Source: Paraflavitalea soli
GTDB taxonomy: Bacteria > Bacteroidota > Bacteroidia > Chitinophagales > Chitinophagaceae
DNA: 64,000 nt
Direction: 5' to 3'
Assembly (NCBI RefSeq): GCF_003555545.1
Contig: NZ_CP032157.1
Span: forward strand, 5,460,546 to 5,524,545
Below the pieces are notes generated by a model. That model was not told the DNA's origin. It searched no databases and saw only the letters and a program-made list of their open reading frames with translations. Below are positions 8,721-17,558 of the stretch, piece after piece; the stretch's first letter is position 1; each line of letters opens with the position of its first letter. The translations under genes and the position numbers were made by a program.

Positions 8721-9368
8721 TTATCTTTCATACTTCCACCACATGACTGCGCCATACAGGATGTGCAATACACCAAATCCGGCGGCCCAAAAATACAACC
8801 CTTCGTTTATTATCCACAGATTCAAAATGCCCAGGAAGATCTGTCCGTAACCCAGGTAGCGTACTTCGCCCAGTGTATACTTGGAAGCATTTACAAGGGC
8901 AAGGCCATAGAAAATAAGACAACCAGGCGCCACCAGCTCATAATAGCCCATTTGCAAAGCACGCAGCAGCATGATGCCGCCGACTGCCATGGGCAATATA
9001 GTATTCCAGGTCAGGCGCTGTACGGTGCGATCCCATAAGGGCACTCCGTTGCGTCTGCTACGTATATACGTAAAGAAAAAAGCAGATACAAAAGCCGCAA
9101 TGAAGGTGACAACAGCGATTACAATAAGGTCTGTGAACAGCTCTGTGGAGGTATATGCATTATATTCATTGTATACGCCCTTGTGGGTCCTGGCAGTTTG
9201 ATATACAATAAAACTGCCAAGCCGGCTGTGTGCCACCCACGCTCCTATCAGGGCGCAAATTCCCGCACTCACCCCACTCCATCCGCTTAAAGAGATAAAG
9301 CGGGACGAACGCTCCATGATGCGTTTAATGTCCTGCAGCGTTTCTAATGGTTGGTGTTGGCTATCCAT
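8721..9368 (-). CDS. Hypothetical multi-pass membrane protein
   Basis: 215 residues from the ATG at 9366-9368. The apparent upstream extension is rich in Tyr/Lys, runs through the palindromic operator and is rejected. A soluble N-terminus (QHQPLETLQDIKRIMERSSRFISLSGWSG) precedes about six membrane helices. This resembles conserved Bacteroidota membrane proteins encoded beside winged-helix regulators, function unknown. Its ATG lies 7 bases from the operator at 9376-9392. The regulator gene follows about 100 bp downstream in the same orientation. Confidence 0.75.
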   Translation of the reverse strand: MDSQHQPLETLQDIKRIMERSSRFISLSGWSGVSAGICALIGAWVAHSRLGSFIVYQTARTHKGVYNEYNAYTSTELFTDLIVIAVVTFIAAFVSAFFFTYIRSRRNGVPLWDRTVQRLTWNTILPMAVGGIMLLRALQMGYYELVAPGCLIFYGLALVNASKYTLGEVRYLGYGQIFLGILNLWIINEGLYFWAAGFGVLHILYGAVMWWKYER

Positions 9369-9375
9369 ATAAAGC

Positions 9376-9392
9376 ACTTTGTAATACAAAGT
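9376..9392. promoter_or_regulatory. Perfect palindromic operator upstream of the regulator-linked membrane protein
   Basis: ACTTTGTAATACAAAGT is a perfect 17-bp palindrome (8-bp arms around one central A), 8-24 bases before the ATG at 9368. Together with the copy at 8285-8301 it forms a matched pair bracketing the regulator gene. Confidence 0.75.
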
Positions 9393-9480
9393 AGCAGTAT
9401 ATTTTTCATATTTGCAAACTTTTGTCGTTATATACCTGATTTTTGATCTTTTTAACAATACCGAATAGGGGTCTAAGTCG

Positions 9481-9488
9481 TATTTTTG
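9481..9488 (+). promoter_or_regulatory. Candidate -7 box for the DUF5686 gene
   Basis: TATTTTTG matches the Bacteroidota TAnnTTTG -7 consensus, 21 bases before the proposed GTG start. No convincing -33 TTTG lies at the usual 19-21 bp spacing, so this is weak. Confidence 0.35.
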
Positions 9489-9509
9489 GTCATAGTTCAA
9501 ATCGCGCGC

Positions 9510-12023
9510 GTGAAGAAATTCTTTTTAAGTATAGCCGGGCTTTGTTGCTGCTTATTTCTGTTTCAGGCCACCCAAGGACAAACCAAGATACTGCGGGGCA
9601 TCATCAAGGATGTCCACAGTGATGAACGTATTCCCTTTGCCTCCATGCAATTCCAGGTAGCAGGCACGGGCAAATTGAGTGATTCTGCGGGTACTTTTAC
9701 CTTCCATTTCGATCAATGGCCAACTGATACGATCAAGATCACCTATGTGGGATACCAGGATTTTTTCCTGGCCATCGACTCCAACCTGGTCAAAAGAGCC
9801 AAAAACAACATTATTGACATCAGCATCCTCCTGGAAAGGGGCAAATTCACCGATGAAGTGGTGGTGCGGAAAACAATCGACCGTGGACTGCTGATGTGGA
9901 AACGTATTGTAAAGCGTAAACCACGCAATGACCGCTACCGGTTTGAGAACTTTTCCTATGAATTGTACAATAAGCTGGAACTGGATATTAAGAATATCAA
10001 GAAGGAAAAGTGGCAAAACCTGCCCTTTATCAAGAAATTCAACTTCGTTTTAAATAATATCGACACCACGGAAGAAGGCAATACCTTCCTTCCGGTATAC
10101 CTCACAGAAGCTATTTCTGACTACTACTATCAGAAATCGCCCCGCAAACGGCGGGAAGTATTCCAGGGCACCAAGACGATGGGGGTGAACAATGAAAGTG
10201 TTTCGCGCTTCCTGGGGGGCATGGACCAGAATATTAATTTCTACAGCAATTTCATCCCGGTATTTGACAAACTGTTTGTAAGCCCCCTCAGTGATAACGG
10301 GGATAGTTATTACCGGTACAAGGTGTTGGACACACAGGTGGTAAATGGCCGGCGCCTCATACATATGTCGTTTACGCCTAAAAGACCGGGTGAAAATACT
10401 TTTGAGGGAGATTGCTGGGCACACGATACCACCTGGGCCATCCAGAAAATGAACCTGCGCCTGGCCAAGGATGCCAATATCAACTTTGTAGACAGGCTAA
10501 GCCTGATCCAGGAATTCAGCCTTATTAATGATACTACCTGGTTCCTCACCCGTGATAAGTTTGTAGTGGATATGTCGCTCACCGGCGAAAAAACCCTTTC
10601 TGCCATTGGAAGAAAGACCACCACCTATAAAGATATTGTGGTCAATAACCCTTCTGTGATAGCCGAACTTAGCAAGAATAAGCTACTGGAGGAAACCATC
10701 TTGTCGCCCGAAGCTCAACGCGCCACCGATTCCTTTTGGGTAAACTCAAGACATGAAGAGTTGACCAAAACGGAGAAAACGATCTATCAAACCATTGATA
10801 CCCTGCTGAAGATGCCGGCTTTCAAAAGGGCCACGCGTACCATTAATTTTATAACCACGGGGTATATGAATATTGGTAACTATGAGATCGGCCCCTGGTT
10901 CAACTGGGCCACCGCCAATCAGCAGGAAGGTTTCAGGACGCGCTTTGACCTGGCTACGAACAAATACTTCAGCAAGAAATTCCTGTTCCATGGCTACCTG
11001 GCTTATGGTTTTAAAGACCAGGAATTCAAGTACCAGTTGGATGGTATGTGGCTGCTCAATAAGAACCCACGTACGTATATCACGGCCTCGCATAAGCATG
11101 ATTTTGACCGTGGGCAGCAATACTATGATGAGATCAGCCAGGACAATATCTTTGCGCTGGCCATCCGCAAAAATGGAGTTCCCATCAAGTTCCTGATGGT
11201 CGATGAAACCAAGGTGGAGCTTTTCGGATCTACCAAGTCGGGGTTCTCTGTTACCTTGGGCGGCGCCCACAAGAATTATGATCCGGTAGCCAACATACCC
11301 TATAAAAGCATCTTTGTTGACGATAAAGGCGATTCCTCTATCCGCACAACGGAAGCCTCCATCCGCATTCGTTATGCCTTCCTGGAGAAATTCCTGGAAA
11401 GCACCTTTAACCGCTATAGCCTCGGCAGTGATTATCCCATTGTTGATATACGCTATACGAGGGGATTAAATGGTGTATTGAATGGCAAATATGATTACCA
11501 TAAGCTGAGCGCCAGTGTGTCAGATTATTCTAAAATCCCTCCATTGGGTACTATTTATTATAATGTGTTTGCCGGCCGCACCTGGGGCAAGCTGCCTTAT
11601 ATGCTGTTGGATGTGGCGCCGGGTAATGAGATCTATTATTATAACAAATATGCGTTCAACCTCATGAACCGCTATGAATACCTGCATGACCGCTATGCAG
11701 GCATCAACATAGAGCATAATTTTGGCAATGGCCTGTTTCGCTTTATTCCGCTGACCAGGAAACTGAAATTCCGCCAGTTCTGGACAGCAAAAGCATTGAT
11801 AGGCAGCCTGAGTGATGAGAATAAGGCTTACAATATGCCGGCAGGTTCAGATTACAAGTTTGAATCACTCGACGGAAAAACCTATATTGAAGTAGGAACG
11901 GGGGTAGACAATATCTTTAAACTGTTCCGGGTTGATTTTATATGGCGCCTGGCTCCGCGGCCTTTGCCTGTTGAACAGGTAAAACGCTTTGGGGTGTTCT
12001 TTAGCTTCAGGCTGGCGTTTTAG
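9510..12023 (+). CDS. DUF5686 / carboxypeptidase-regulatory-like outer-membrane protein
   Basis: 837 residues starting at GTG 9510, chosen because the signal peptide (KKFFLSIAGLCCCLFLFQ...) then begins directly; no ATG fits. After cleavage near QGQTK comes a carboxypeptidase-like regulatory domain (~30-115; ILRGIIKDVHSDERIPFASMQF, FHFDQWPTDTIKITYVGY). A long DUF5686 region follows, ending in beta-strand-rich sequence with a terminal Phe (FFSFRLAF), as expected for an outer-membrane barrel. These proteins are widespread in Bacteroidota; their substrate is not known. An intrinsic terminator follows at 12090. Confidence 0.85.
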   Translation: MKKFFLSIAGLCCCLFLFQATQGQTKILRGIIKDVHSDERIPFASMQFQVAGTGKLSDSAGTFTFHFDQWPTDTIKITYVGYQDFFLAIDSNLVKRAKNNIIDISILLERGKFTDEVVVRKTIDRGLLMWKRIVKRKPRNDRYRFENFSYELYNKLELDIKNIKKEKWQNLPFIKKFNFVLNNIDTTEEGNTFLPVYLTEAISDYYYQKSPRKRREVFQGTKTMGVNNESVSRFLGGMDQNINFYSNFIPVFDKLFVSPLSDNGDSYYRYKVLDTQVVNGRRLIHMSFTPKRPGENTFEGDCWAHDTTWAIQKMNLRLAKDANINFVDRLSLIQEFSLINDTTWFLTRDKFVVDMSLTGEKTLSAIGRKTTTYKDIVVNNPSVIAELSKNKLLEETILSPEAQRATDSFWVNSRHEELTKTEKTIYQTIDTLLKMPAFKRATRTINFITTGYMNIGNYEIGPWFNWATANQQEGFRTRFDLATNKYFSKKFLFHGYLAYGFKDQEFKYQLDGMWLLNKNPRTYITASHKHDFDRGQQYYDEISQDNIFALAIRKNGVPIKFLMVDETKVELFGSTKSGFSVTLGGAHKNYDPVANIPYKSIFVDDKGDSSIRTTEASIRIRYAFLEKFLESTFNRYSLGSDYPIVDIRYTRGLNGVLNGKYDYHKLSASVSDYSKIPPLGTIYYNVFAGRTWGKLPYMLLDVAPGNEIYYYNKYAFNLMNRYEYLHDRYAGINIEHNFGNGLFRFIPLTRKLKFRQFWTAKALIGSLSDENKAYNMPAGSDYKFESLDGKTYIEVGTGVDNIFKLFRVDFIWRLAPRPLPVEQVKRFGVFFSFRLAF

Positions 12024-12089
12024 AGATGAGTTGTGCATGCGTTGCTTCGAGGGGTATCGTTTCAGGGATTAAGACTACACCATAAAAAG

Positions 12090-12122
12090 AGGCCTTCCGC
12101 TTAATTGCTGGAAGGCCTTTTT
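12090..12122 (+). terminator. Intrinsic terminator after the DUF5686 gene
   Basis: A 9-bp AGGCCTTCC/GGAAGGCCT stem with an 11-base loop is followed by TTTT. The A-run before the stem gives T residues on the other strand too, so it may act in both directions. Confidence 0.85.
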
Positions 12123-12183
12123 ACTGATCATGTTTTATTATTTCTTCATTCTACAGGATAGAAGGATCCAGGGCTACGGCATT

Positions 12184-12214
12184 AAAAAAGGGCCCCGTTT
12201 GCACAGGGCCCTTT
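12184..12214 (-). terminator. Intrinsic terminator of the amidohydrolase gene
   Basis: AAAGGGCCC/GGGCCCTTT stem (12187-12214) with a 10-base loop. On the minus strand it runs into a T-run (complement of the A-run at 12184-12189), about 40 bases after the stop codon. Confidence 0.85.
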
Positions 12215-12253
12215 AGCAGGACAATTTTTTCAGCTCATGCTTCGGGGTTTCGT

Positions 12254-15200
12254 CTACTCTTTAATTCCTGTTGTATTGACCGGTTTTTCAAATGTCCATT
12301 CACTACGCTCCAGTTTGCGGGATGTGGGGTACACTTCATCCAGGGTGTTGCCGTTGTACAGGCGGCCATTCTTCATCACCATGTTGATGGTGTTGGTATT
12401 ACGGATATTATCCAGCGGATTCTTATCCATAATGATCAGGTCGGCCAGTTTACCGGCTTGCAGGCTGCCTATATCACCATCCAGGCCCAATGCCTGTGCA
12501 CCCAGTATGGTAGCAGTTTTTAAGGCATCATGGGTGCTCATGCCACCACTTTGCATGGACCATACTTCCCAATGATAACCCAGGCCCTGTAATTGACCAT
12601 GGCTGCCGATACCTGCCAGGGCGCCGCTTTCCACCATGGATTTCATGGATTTGGCATGTTTGGCAAACACATGTTCTTCGGGCATGAACCAGCCGGCGCG
12701 GCGACGTGATTTACCGGCCAATTCTTCATAAGGGGTAAAGAACTGGAGCTTTTTATCATTGTAAGGCATTTCGGTCTCATAATAATAATTCTCTGCCCAG
12801 GGACCGCCATAGGCTACCAGCAAAGTAGGCGTTACAGCCATCTTCGATTCAGCTATGGATTTATATACATCCTTGTACAAGGGATAAACCGGTATAGAAT
12901 GTTCATGACCAGGATAACCATCCAGCAGGTTGGTCATGTTGAGCTTATAGTTGAGTCCGCCTTCAGTAGTAGGCATCAATCCCTGCTCTTTGGCAGCTTT
13001 GATGATCCACTGCCTTACCTGGCGGGGACCTGTCAAATACATTTTGATGTACTTGGTATTGTAGTACTTGCTGTACTGCTTCAGGATATTGCTGGCATTT
13101 GCAGAATCGCGCACGTTGTACATCCAGAAACCTACACCCGGACCAGTAGAATATACACGGGGACCTACCATCTTACCGGCATCTACCATATCGCTATAAG
13201 TGAGTACGTCGGTAGTAGCTGTTTGCGGATCACGGGTAGCGGTTACACCATAAGCCAGGTTGGCGGCATAGATCCAGCTTTGGTTTTTCTGAATACCCCA
13301 TTGTGGCCACATATGTGAATGGGTATCTACAAAGCCGGGTACAATGGTTTTGCCTGCCACATCAATTACTTTGGTATTGGCCGGAACCTGTAAGGTGCCG
13401 GTTTTGCCAACGGCCTTGATACGGTTGTTGACCACCAGGATATCACCGTTTTCAATTACTTCATTGCCATTCATGGTAATGATCCGGGCTCCTTTCAGCA
13501 ATACGGAAGCTTTGGGAAAGTCTTTCTCGAAGTAGATCTTAATAGCAACCTCTTCGGGTTTGTATTTAAACTCTTCTTTTTTCTCCACCACTTTCTTAGC
13601 CAGGGTATCGATCAGCTTTTTAGTAGTGTCGGTTTGCACTTTCACTACGGCGGTGATGGCCTTGGCCAGGGAATCTTCCTTCCTTTTGGCTTCTGCTTTT
13701 TTCGCCAGCTTTACACTGTCTTCCTGGAACTGCGCTTTGTCTACATCATATACAAAGTGGGCATTACCGAGCGACCAGTGTACTTTTTTACCATCAGCTT
13801 CCCAGGAAGCAAACTCACCACCCAGTTCGGTTAATTTCCTCGCCGGGAAAGCGGCACTGGAAGCATCTGCTACATTAATAGCAGCAGGACGGCCGGTATT
13901 GGGAATGGTGATCACATAAATATCATTGTTGACCTGCGCCATTGCCCTGTCGCCAGTGGGCGACATGTTGATCTGTGCGGCTGAGGAGGGCACCTGTACT
14001 TCCATCGCTTGTGCTACCTTTTCGGTGAGCAGGCAAAAATCGGAGGAATTGAGCTCGTGCCGGTGTTCATCATCCTTGAAGTTGCTGATGCCATAGGTGG
14101 TAACACCTGTTACGCGTGCATGCACTTTCTCATCGGTTCCATCCCAGCGGATGGAGATGAGGCTGCCGCCCTGGTTGAGGTAGATACGGTCATCCACATT
14201 CTTTACAAAATGGGGATTGCTACGGAAATTAGCTCTTTGGATCAGGGTAATATCACCACCATTAGCAGGCATCCAAACCAATTCATTTTCACCACCATCG
14301 GCTACAGGCCCAATTGATTCGCGGTAGCGTTGCAATTTGCCACGCATGAAAACGATACGGTCATTCTTTAAATTAAATACGGCTGATGCATAAAAGCCGG
14401 GTTCTTTGGTAAGCTTCTGTACAGTGGGCTTGCCATTCACATTTACCTTGAATAGGTTACCTCCCTCGGGTGTCCAGGTAGTGAATACAAGGTTGTTGCC
14501 ATCCGGTGACCAGGAAGGCTCTGCTTCGGTAAACTCATGGGTGGTCAACCTTTTGGGCGTACCATTGGGATAATCCATCACATACAAACGGTTCAATACC
14601 GTGAAGGCCAGTTTCTTTCCATCAGGAGAAGGAACAGCATCACGTATCTGTGTAGCTAATGCATGAGAGGTATCTGATACGGGGTATTTGAATTCAAGGC
14701 GGGGCCCTAATTCCAGTTCCATATCAGCGGTGAACGGTATTTCTGTGGGCTTACCACCATCCACGGGAATACGGTAGATCTTTCCACCATAAGAAGCCAC
14801 CAGGGCTTTGCTGTCAGGCGTAAAGGACATACCGGGCAATACACCCATGGTAGCCATCGACTCCTGCTCATCGCGTTGCACGGGATAGGCCAGCCACCTT
14901 TCATCGCCGCTGGCAATATTGCGGATCACGAGGCCGGTCTTGTCTTCAAACCTTGACCCGTATACGATCCACTTGCCATCTTTGGATAATACAGGCGTAA
15001 AAGCCGATCCATATCTTGAAGTAATGGTGGAAATCCTGGCATTGTCGCGGTCGTATACACCGATCTGGTATTGTGGCAGGGGTGCATTGTAAGTCCAGGC
15101 ACCATTGCGGGCAGAGAAATAAATATAACGGCCGTCAGGACTTACTGCAGGATCGATGGTCTTAAAATTGGGTGTTTCTACCAGCTGTGTACCACCGCCT

Positions 15201-15775
15201 GCATCTTTGTGTATCATCCAGAGTTTAATATCCAGCCGGCCGCGGGCAGCGATCACATAGTTGCCATCAGCCGTCCAGGTGGCGCCGGGAAAGTTCTGGT
15301 CACGGTCTTTGGTGAGCTGTACGGTATCTTTCTTTTCCATGTCGATGTACCACACATTCTCCGAACCGCTCCTGTCGGAAGTGAACAGCAGCTTTTTGCC
15401 ATCCGGGCTATAGCGTGGATGGGTATCAAAAGCCAGGCCCTTGGTGACGAGGGTAGCTTTACCACCGGACATAGGAACGGTATAAATATCCCCCATCAGG
15501 TCGAACGCAATCGATTGTCCATCGGGACTAACATCCACACTCATCCATGTTCCTTCATTGGTAGCGAAGGCAATTTTACGTTCTGGTTTCAGCGGAAGGT
15601 TCTTGTATTCCGTGTACTTAACCGTGTCCTTCCGGGTAGTGTCTGATAGTATTTCGTGCTTCCACGTAGTAATAGTGGAGCTTTTTCCCGCAGCAGCTAA
15701 TACGGCGCCCGCCAGCAATACAGCCGGTAGCACAATCAACCCACGGTTGCGGTTTTTTAAAAGGGAGCAGCTCAT
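12254..15775 (-). CDS. PD40 beta-propeller fused to an amidohydrolase
   Basis: 1173 residues with an N-terminal signal sequence (GLIVLPAVLLAGAVLAAAG), so exported. Residues ~65-480 hold several PD40/TolB-type repeats (VSPDGQSIAFDLMGDIY, YSPDGKKLLFTSDRSG, WSPDGNNLVFTTW). A highly charged Lys/Glu linker lies around 690-750. The C-terminal ~400 residues are a metal-dependent amidohydrolase with the H-x-H strand (GFVDTHSHMWP), later metal-binding-type His residues (GHEHSIP, GIGSHGQ) and the family end (GSLQAGKLADLIIMDKNPL). Probably a periplasmic hydrolase; substrate unknown. Confidence 0.85.
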   Translation of the reverse strand: MSCSLLKNRNRGLIVLPAVLLAGAVLAAAGKSSTITTWKHEILSDTTRKDTVKYTEYKNLPLKPERKIAFATNEGTWMSVDVSPDGQSIAFDLMGDIYTVPMSGGKATLVTKGLAFDTHPRYSPDGKKLLFTSDRSGSENVWYIDMEKKDTVQLTKDRDQNFPGATWTADGNYVIAARGRLDIKLWMIHKDAGGGTQLVETPNFKTIDPAVSPDGRYIYFSARNGAWTYNAPLPQYQIGVYDRDNARISTITSRYGSAFTPVLSKDGKWIVYGSRFEDKTGLVIRNIASGDERWLAYPVQRDEQESMATMGVLPGMSFTPDSKALVASYGGKIYRIPVDGGKPTEIPFTADMELELGPRLEFKYPVSDTSHALATQIRDAVPSPDGKKLAFTVLNRLYVMDYPNGTPKRLTTHEFTEAEPSWSPDGNNLVFTTWTPEGGNLFKVNVNGKPTVQKLTKEPGFYASAVFNLKNDRIVFMRGKLQRYRESIGPVADGGENELVWMPANGGDITLIQRANFRSNPHFVKNVDDRIYLNQGGSLISIRWDGTDEKVHARVTGVTTYGISNFKDDEHRHELNSSDFCLLTEKVAQAMEVQVPSSAAQINMSPTGDRAMAQVNNDIYVITIPNTGRPAAINVADASSAAFPARKLTELGGEFASWEADGKKVHWSLGNAHFVYDVDKAQFQEDSVKLAKKAEAKRKEDSLAKAITAVVKVQTDTTKKLIDTLAKKVVEKKEEFKYKPEEVAIKIYFEKDFPKASVLLKGARIITMNGNEVIENGDILVVNNRIKAVGKTGTLQVPANTKVIDVAGKTIVPGFVDTHSHMWPQWGIQKNQSWIYAANLAYGVTATRDPQTATTDVLTYSDMVDAGKMVGPRVYSTGPGVGFWMYNVRDSANASNILKQYSKYYNTKYIKMYLTGPRQVRQWIIKAAKEQGLMPTTEGGLNYKLNMTNLLDGYPGHEHSIPVYPLYKDVYKSIAESKMAVTPTLLVAYGGPWAENYYYETEMPYNDKKLQFFTPYEELAGKSRRRAGWFMPEEHVFAKHAKSMKSMVESGALAGIGSHGQLQGLGYHWEVWSMQSGGMSTHDALKTATILGAQALGLDGDIGSLQAGKLADLIIMDKNPLDNIRNTNTINMVMKNGRLYNGNTLDEVYPTSRKLERSEWTFEKPVNTTGIKE

Positions 15776-15869
15776 ATAGAGTAGTTTTTATGATGTTAGG
15801 TGCAGAAAATTACAACAGTAACTGCAATTAGCTTTTTAATAACCAATAATTATTATGAGTGGTTGTACC

Positions 15870-15910
15870 ATGATGATTATTTTCCTGCACGGCATTCCCA
15901 AAATCATCAT
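15870..15910. promoter_or_regulatory. Inverted repeat between divergent amidohydrolase and glpK genes
   Basis: ATGATGATTATTTT (15870-15883) and AAAATCATCAT (15900-15910) pair over 11 bp with a bulge. The element sits 43-83 bases before the glpK ATG, so it could be an operator or a leader hairpin. No regulator was identified. Confidence 0.35.
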
Positions 15911-15952
15911 AACAAACATTTAATTTCTTATCTTTTCCCTTAAATCGATTGC

Positions 15953-17452
15953 ATGTCTTCTAAGTATATCCTTGCCCTTGATCAGGGTACTACCAGCTCC
16001 CGTGCTATCTTATTCGATCATGCCGGCAGCATTATTACCGTAGCGCAGAAAGAGTTTAAACAATGGTATCCCCAACCCGGTTGGGTGGAACATGACCCGG
16101 AAGAGATATGGTCCTCCCAATTCAGTGTGATGGCAGAAGTACTGGCCAAAAAGAGCATTACTACCGACCAGGTGGCTGCTATTGGTATTACCAATCAGCG
16201 TGAAACCACCATTGTATGGGATAAGGAAACAGGCAAGCCTATATCCCATGCTATAGTATGGCAGGACCGCAGAACGGCAGAGTATTGCGATCATTTGAAA
16301 GCAACCGGTCATGCGGCGCTTATTCAACAGAAAACAGGGCTGATCATTGACGCTTACTTTTCTGCTACCAAACTTAAATGGATACTGGATAAAGTGCCCG
16401 GCGCCCGTGAAAAGGCCAATCGCGGTCAGCTGGCATTTGGTACGGTGGATAGCTGGCTGATCTGGAAACTCACGGGTGGCAAATTGCACATCACGGATGT
16501 GTCCAATGCATCCCGTACCATGCTGCTCAACATCCATACCTGTGAGTGGGATGCTGAGTTGCTGAAGCTGTTTGATATCCCTGCCAGCGTGTTGCCGGAA
16601 GTAAAACCTTCCAGTAAGATATATGGTGTAACAGAAACAGTGGTCAAACATGCCAATATACCTATTGCAGGTATTGCCGGCGATCAGCAGGCTGCGCTCT
16701 TCGGCCAGATGTGTACGCAGCCCGGTATGGTAAAGAATACTTATGGTACCGGTTGTTTCATGCTCATGAATACGGGCGGCAAGGCGGTGGTATCGACCAA
16801 TAATCTCCTGACTACGGTAGCCTGGAAAATACATAACAAAGTAGAATACGCGCTGGAAGGCAGCATATTCATTGCGGGCGCTGTAGTACAATGGCTGCGC
16901 GATGGATTGCACATCATCCGTTCCTCTGCCGATGTGGAAGCGTTGGCTGCTAGTGTACCCGATACCAATGGGGTGTATATGGTGCCTGCCTTTGCCGGGC
17001 TGGGTGCTCCACACTGGAACCAACATGCAAGAGGTGCTTTGTATGGCCTTACCCGGGGTACTTCAGATGCACATATTGCACGTGCTGCCCTGGAAAGCAT
17101 CGCTTACCAAACCAATGATGTATTGAAAGCCATGGAATCGGATGCCGGCATACCTATCGCAGAATTGCGGGTGGATGGTGGAGCCACCATCAACAATGGC
17201 CTCATGCAATTTCAAAGCAATATGCTGCAGGTGCCGGTCTTACGTCCCAAGGTATACGAAACCACAGCGATTGGCGCAGCCTACCTGGCCGGACTGGCGG
17301 TAGGCTATTGGGACAGTGTGGAAGAATTGCAAAAACAATGGCAGGTAGACGCCCGGTTCACACCCGTGATGCCGCAGGAAGAAGTACAGCAATTATTAAA
17401 AGGCTGGCGCCGTGCTGTAAAAGCATCGATCGCCTGGGCAGATGACAAGTAA
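15953..17452 (+). CDS. glpK: Glycerol kinase
   Basis: 499 residues, the normal length. GlpK phosphorylates glycerol to sn-glycerol-3-phosphate with ATP in the cytoplasm. The FGGY-kinase start is visible ([18 protein letters not shown]), followed by [17 protein letters not shown] and AIVWQDRRT (glycerol-binding region), and in the C-terminal ATPase half [16 protein letters not shown] and [16 protein letters not shown]. It heads a same-strand cluster with glpD and the glycerol channel gene, together taking up and oxidising glycerol to dihydroxyacetone phosphate. Confidence 0.96.
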   Translation: MSSKYILALDQGTTSSRAILFDHAGSIITVAQKEFKQWYPQPGWVEHDPEEIWSSQFSVMAEVLAKKSITTDQVAAIGITNQRETTIVWDKETGKPISHAIVWQDRRTAEYCDHLKATGHAALIQQKTGLIIDAYFSATKLKWILDKVPGAREKANRGQLAFGTVDSWLIWKLTGGKLHITDVSNASRTMLLNIHTCEWDAELLKLFDIPASVLPEVKPSSKIYGVTETVVKHANIPIAGIAGDQQAALFGQMCTQPGMVKNTYGTGCFMLMNTGGKAVVSTNNLLTTVAWKIHNKVEYALEGSIFIAGAVVQWLRDGLHIIRSSADVEALAASVPDTNGVYMVPAFAGLGAPHWNQHARGALYGLTRGTSDAHIARAALESIAYQTNDVLKAMESDAGIPIAELRVDGGATINNGLMQFQSNMLQVPVLRPKVYETTAIGAAYLAGLAVGYWDSVEELQKQWQVDARFTPVMPQEEVQQLLKGWRRAVKASIAWADDK

Positions 17453-17461
17453 GAAAAGGAG

Positions 17462-17517
17462 TTAGCTATTAGCTTTTAGCCTTTAGCTGTTAGGAACTAG
17501 CTTTTAGGCGTTAGCGT
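17462..17517. repeat. Eight-unit 7-bp tandem tract, unit TTAGNNN
   Basis: Eight consecutive heptads in perfect register, seven starting TTAG and one CTAG, with the last three bases varying. The tract fills the space between glpK and glpD. Confidence 0.9.
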
Positions 17518-17558
17518 GGCCTCCAAGAATTGCAACGTGAACATGTAATAAGTATTCA

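Noticed and set aside
16010-17026. 338-residue open frame antisense to glpK
   Set aside because: Mirror frame of a strongly conserved gene; composition is Cys/His/Arg-rich and matches no family.
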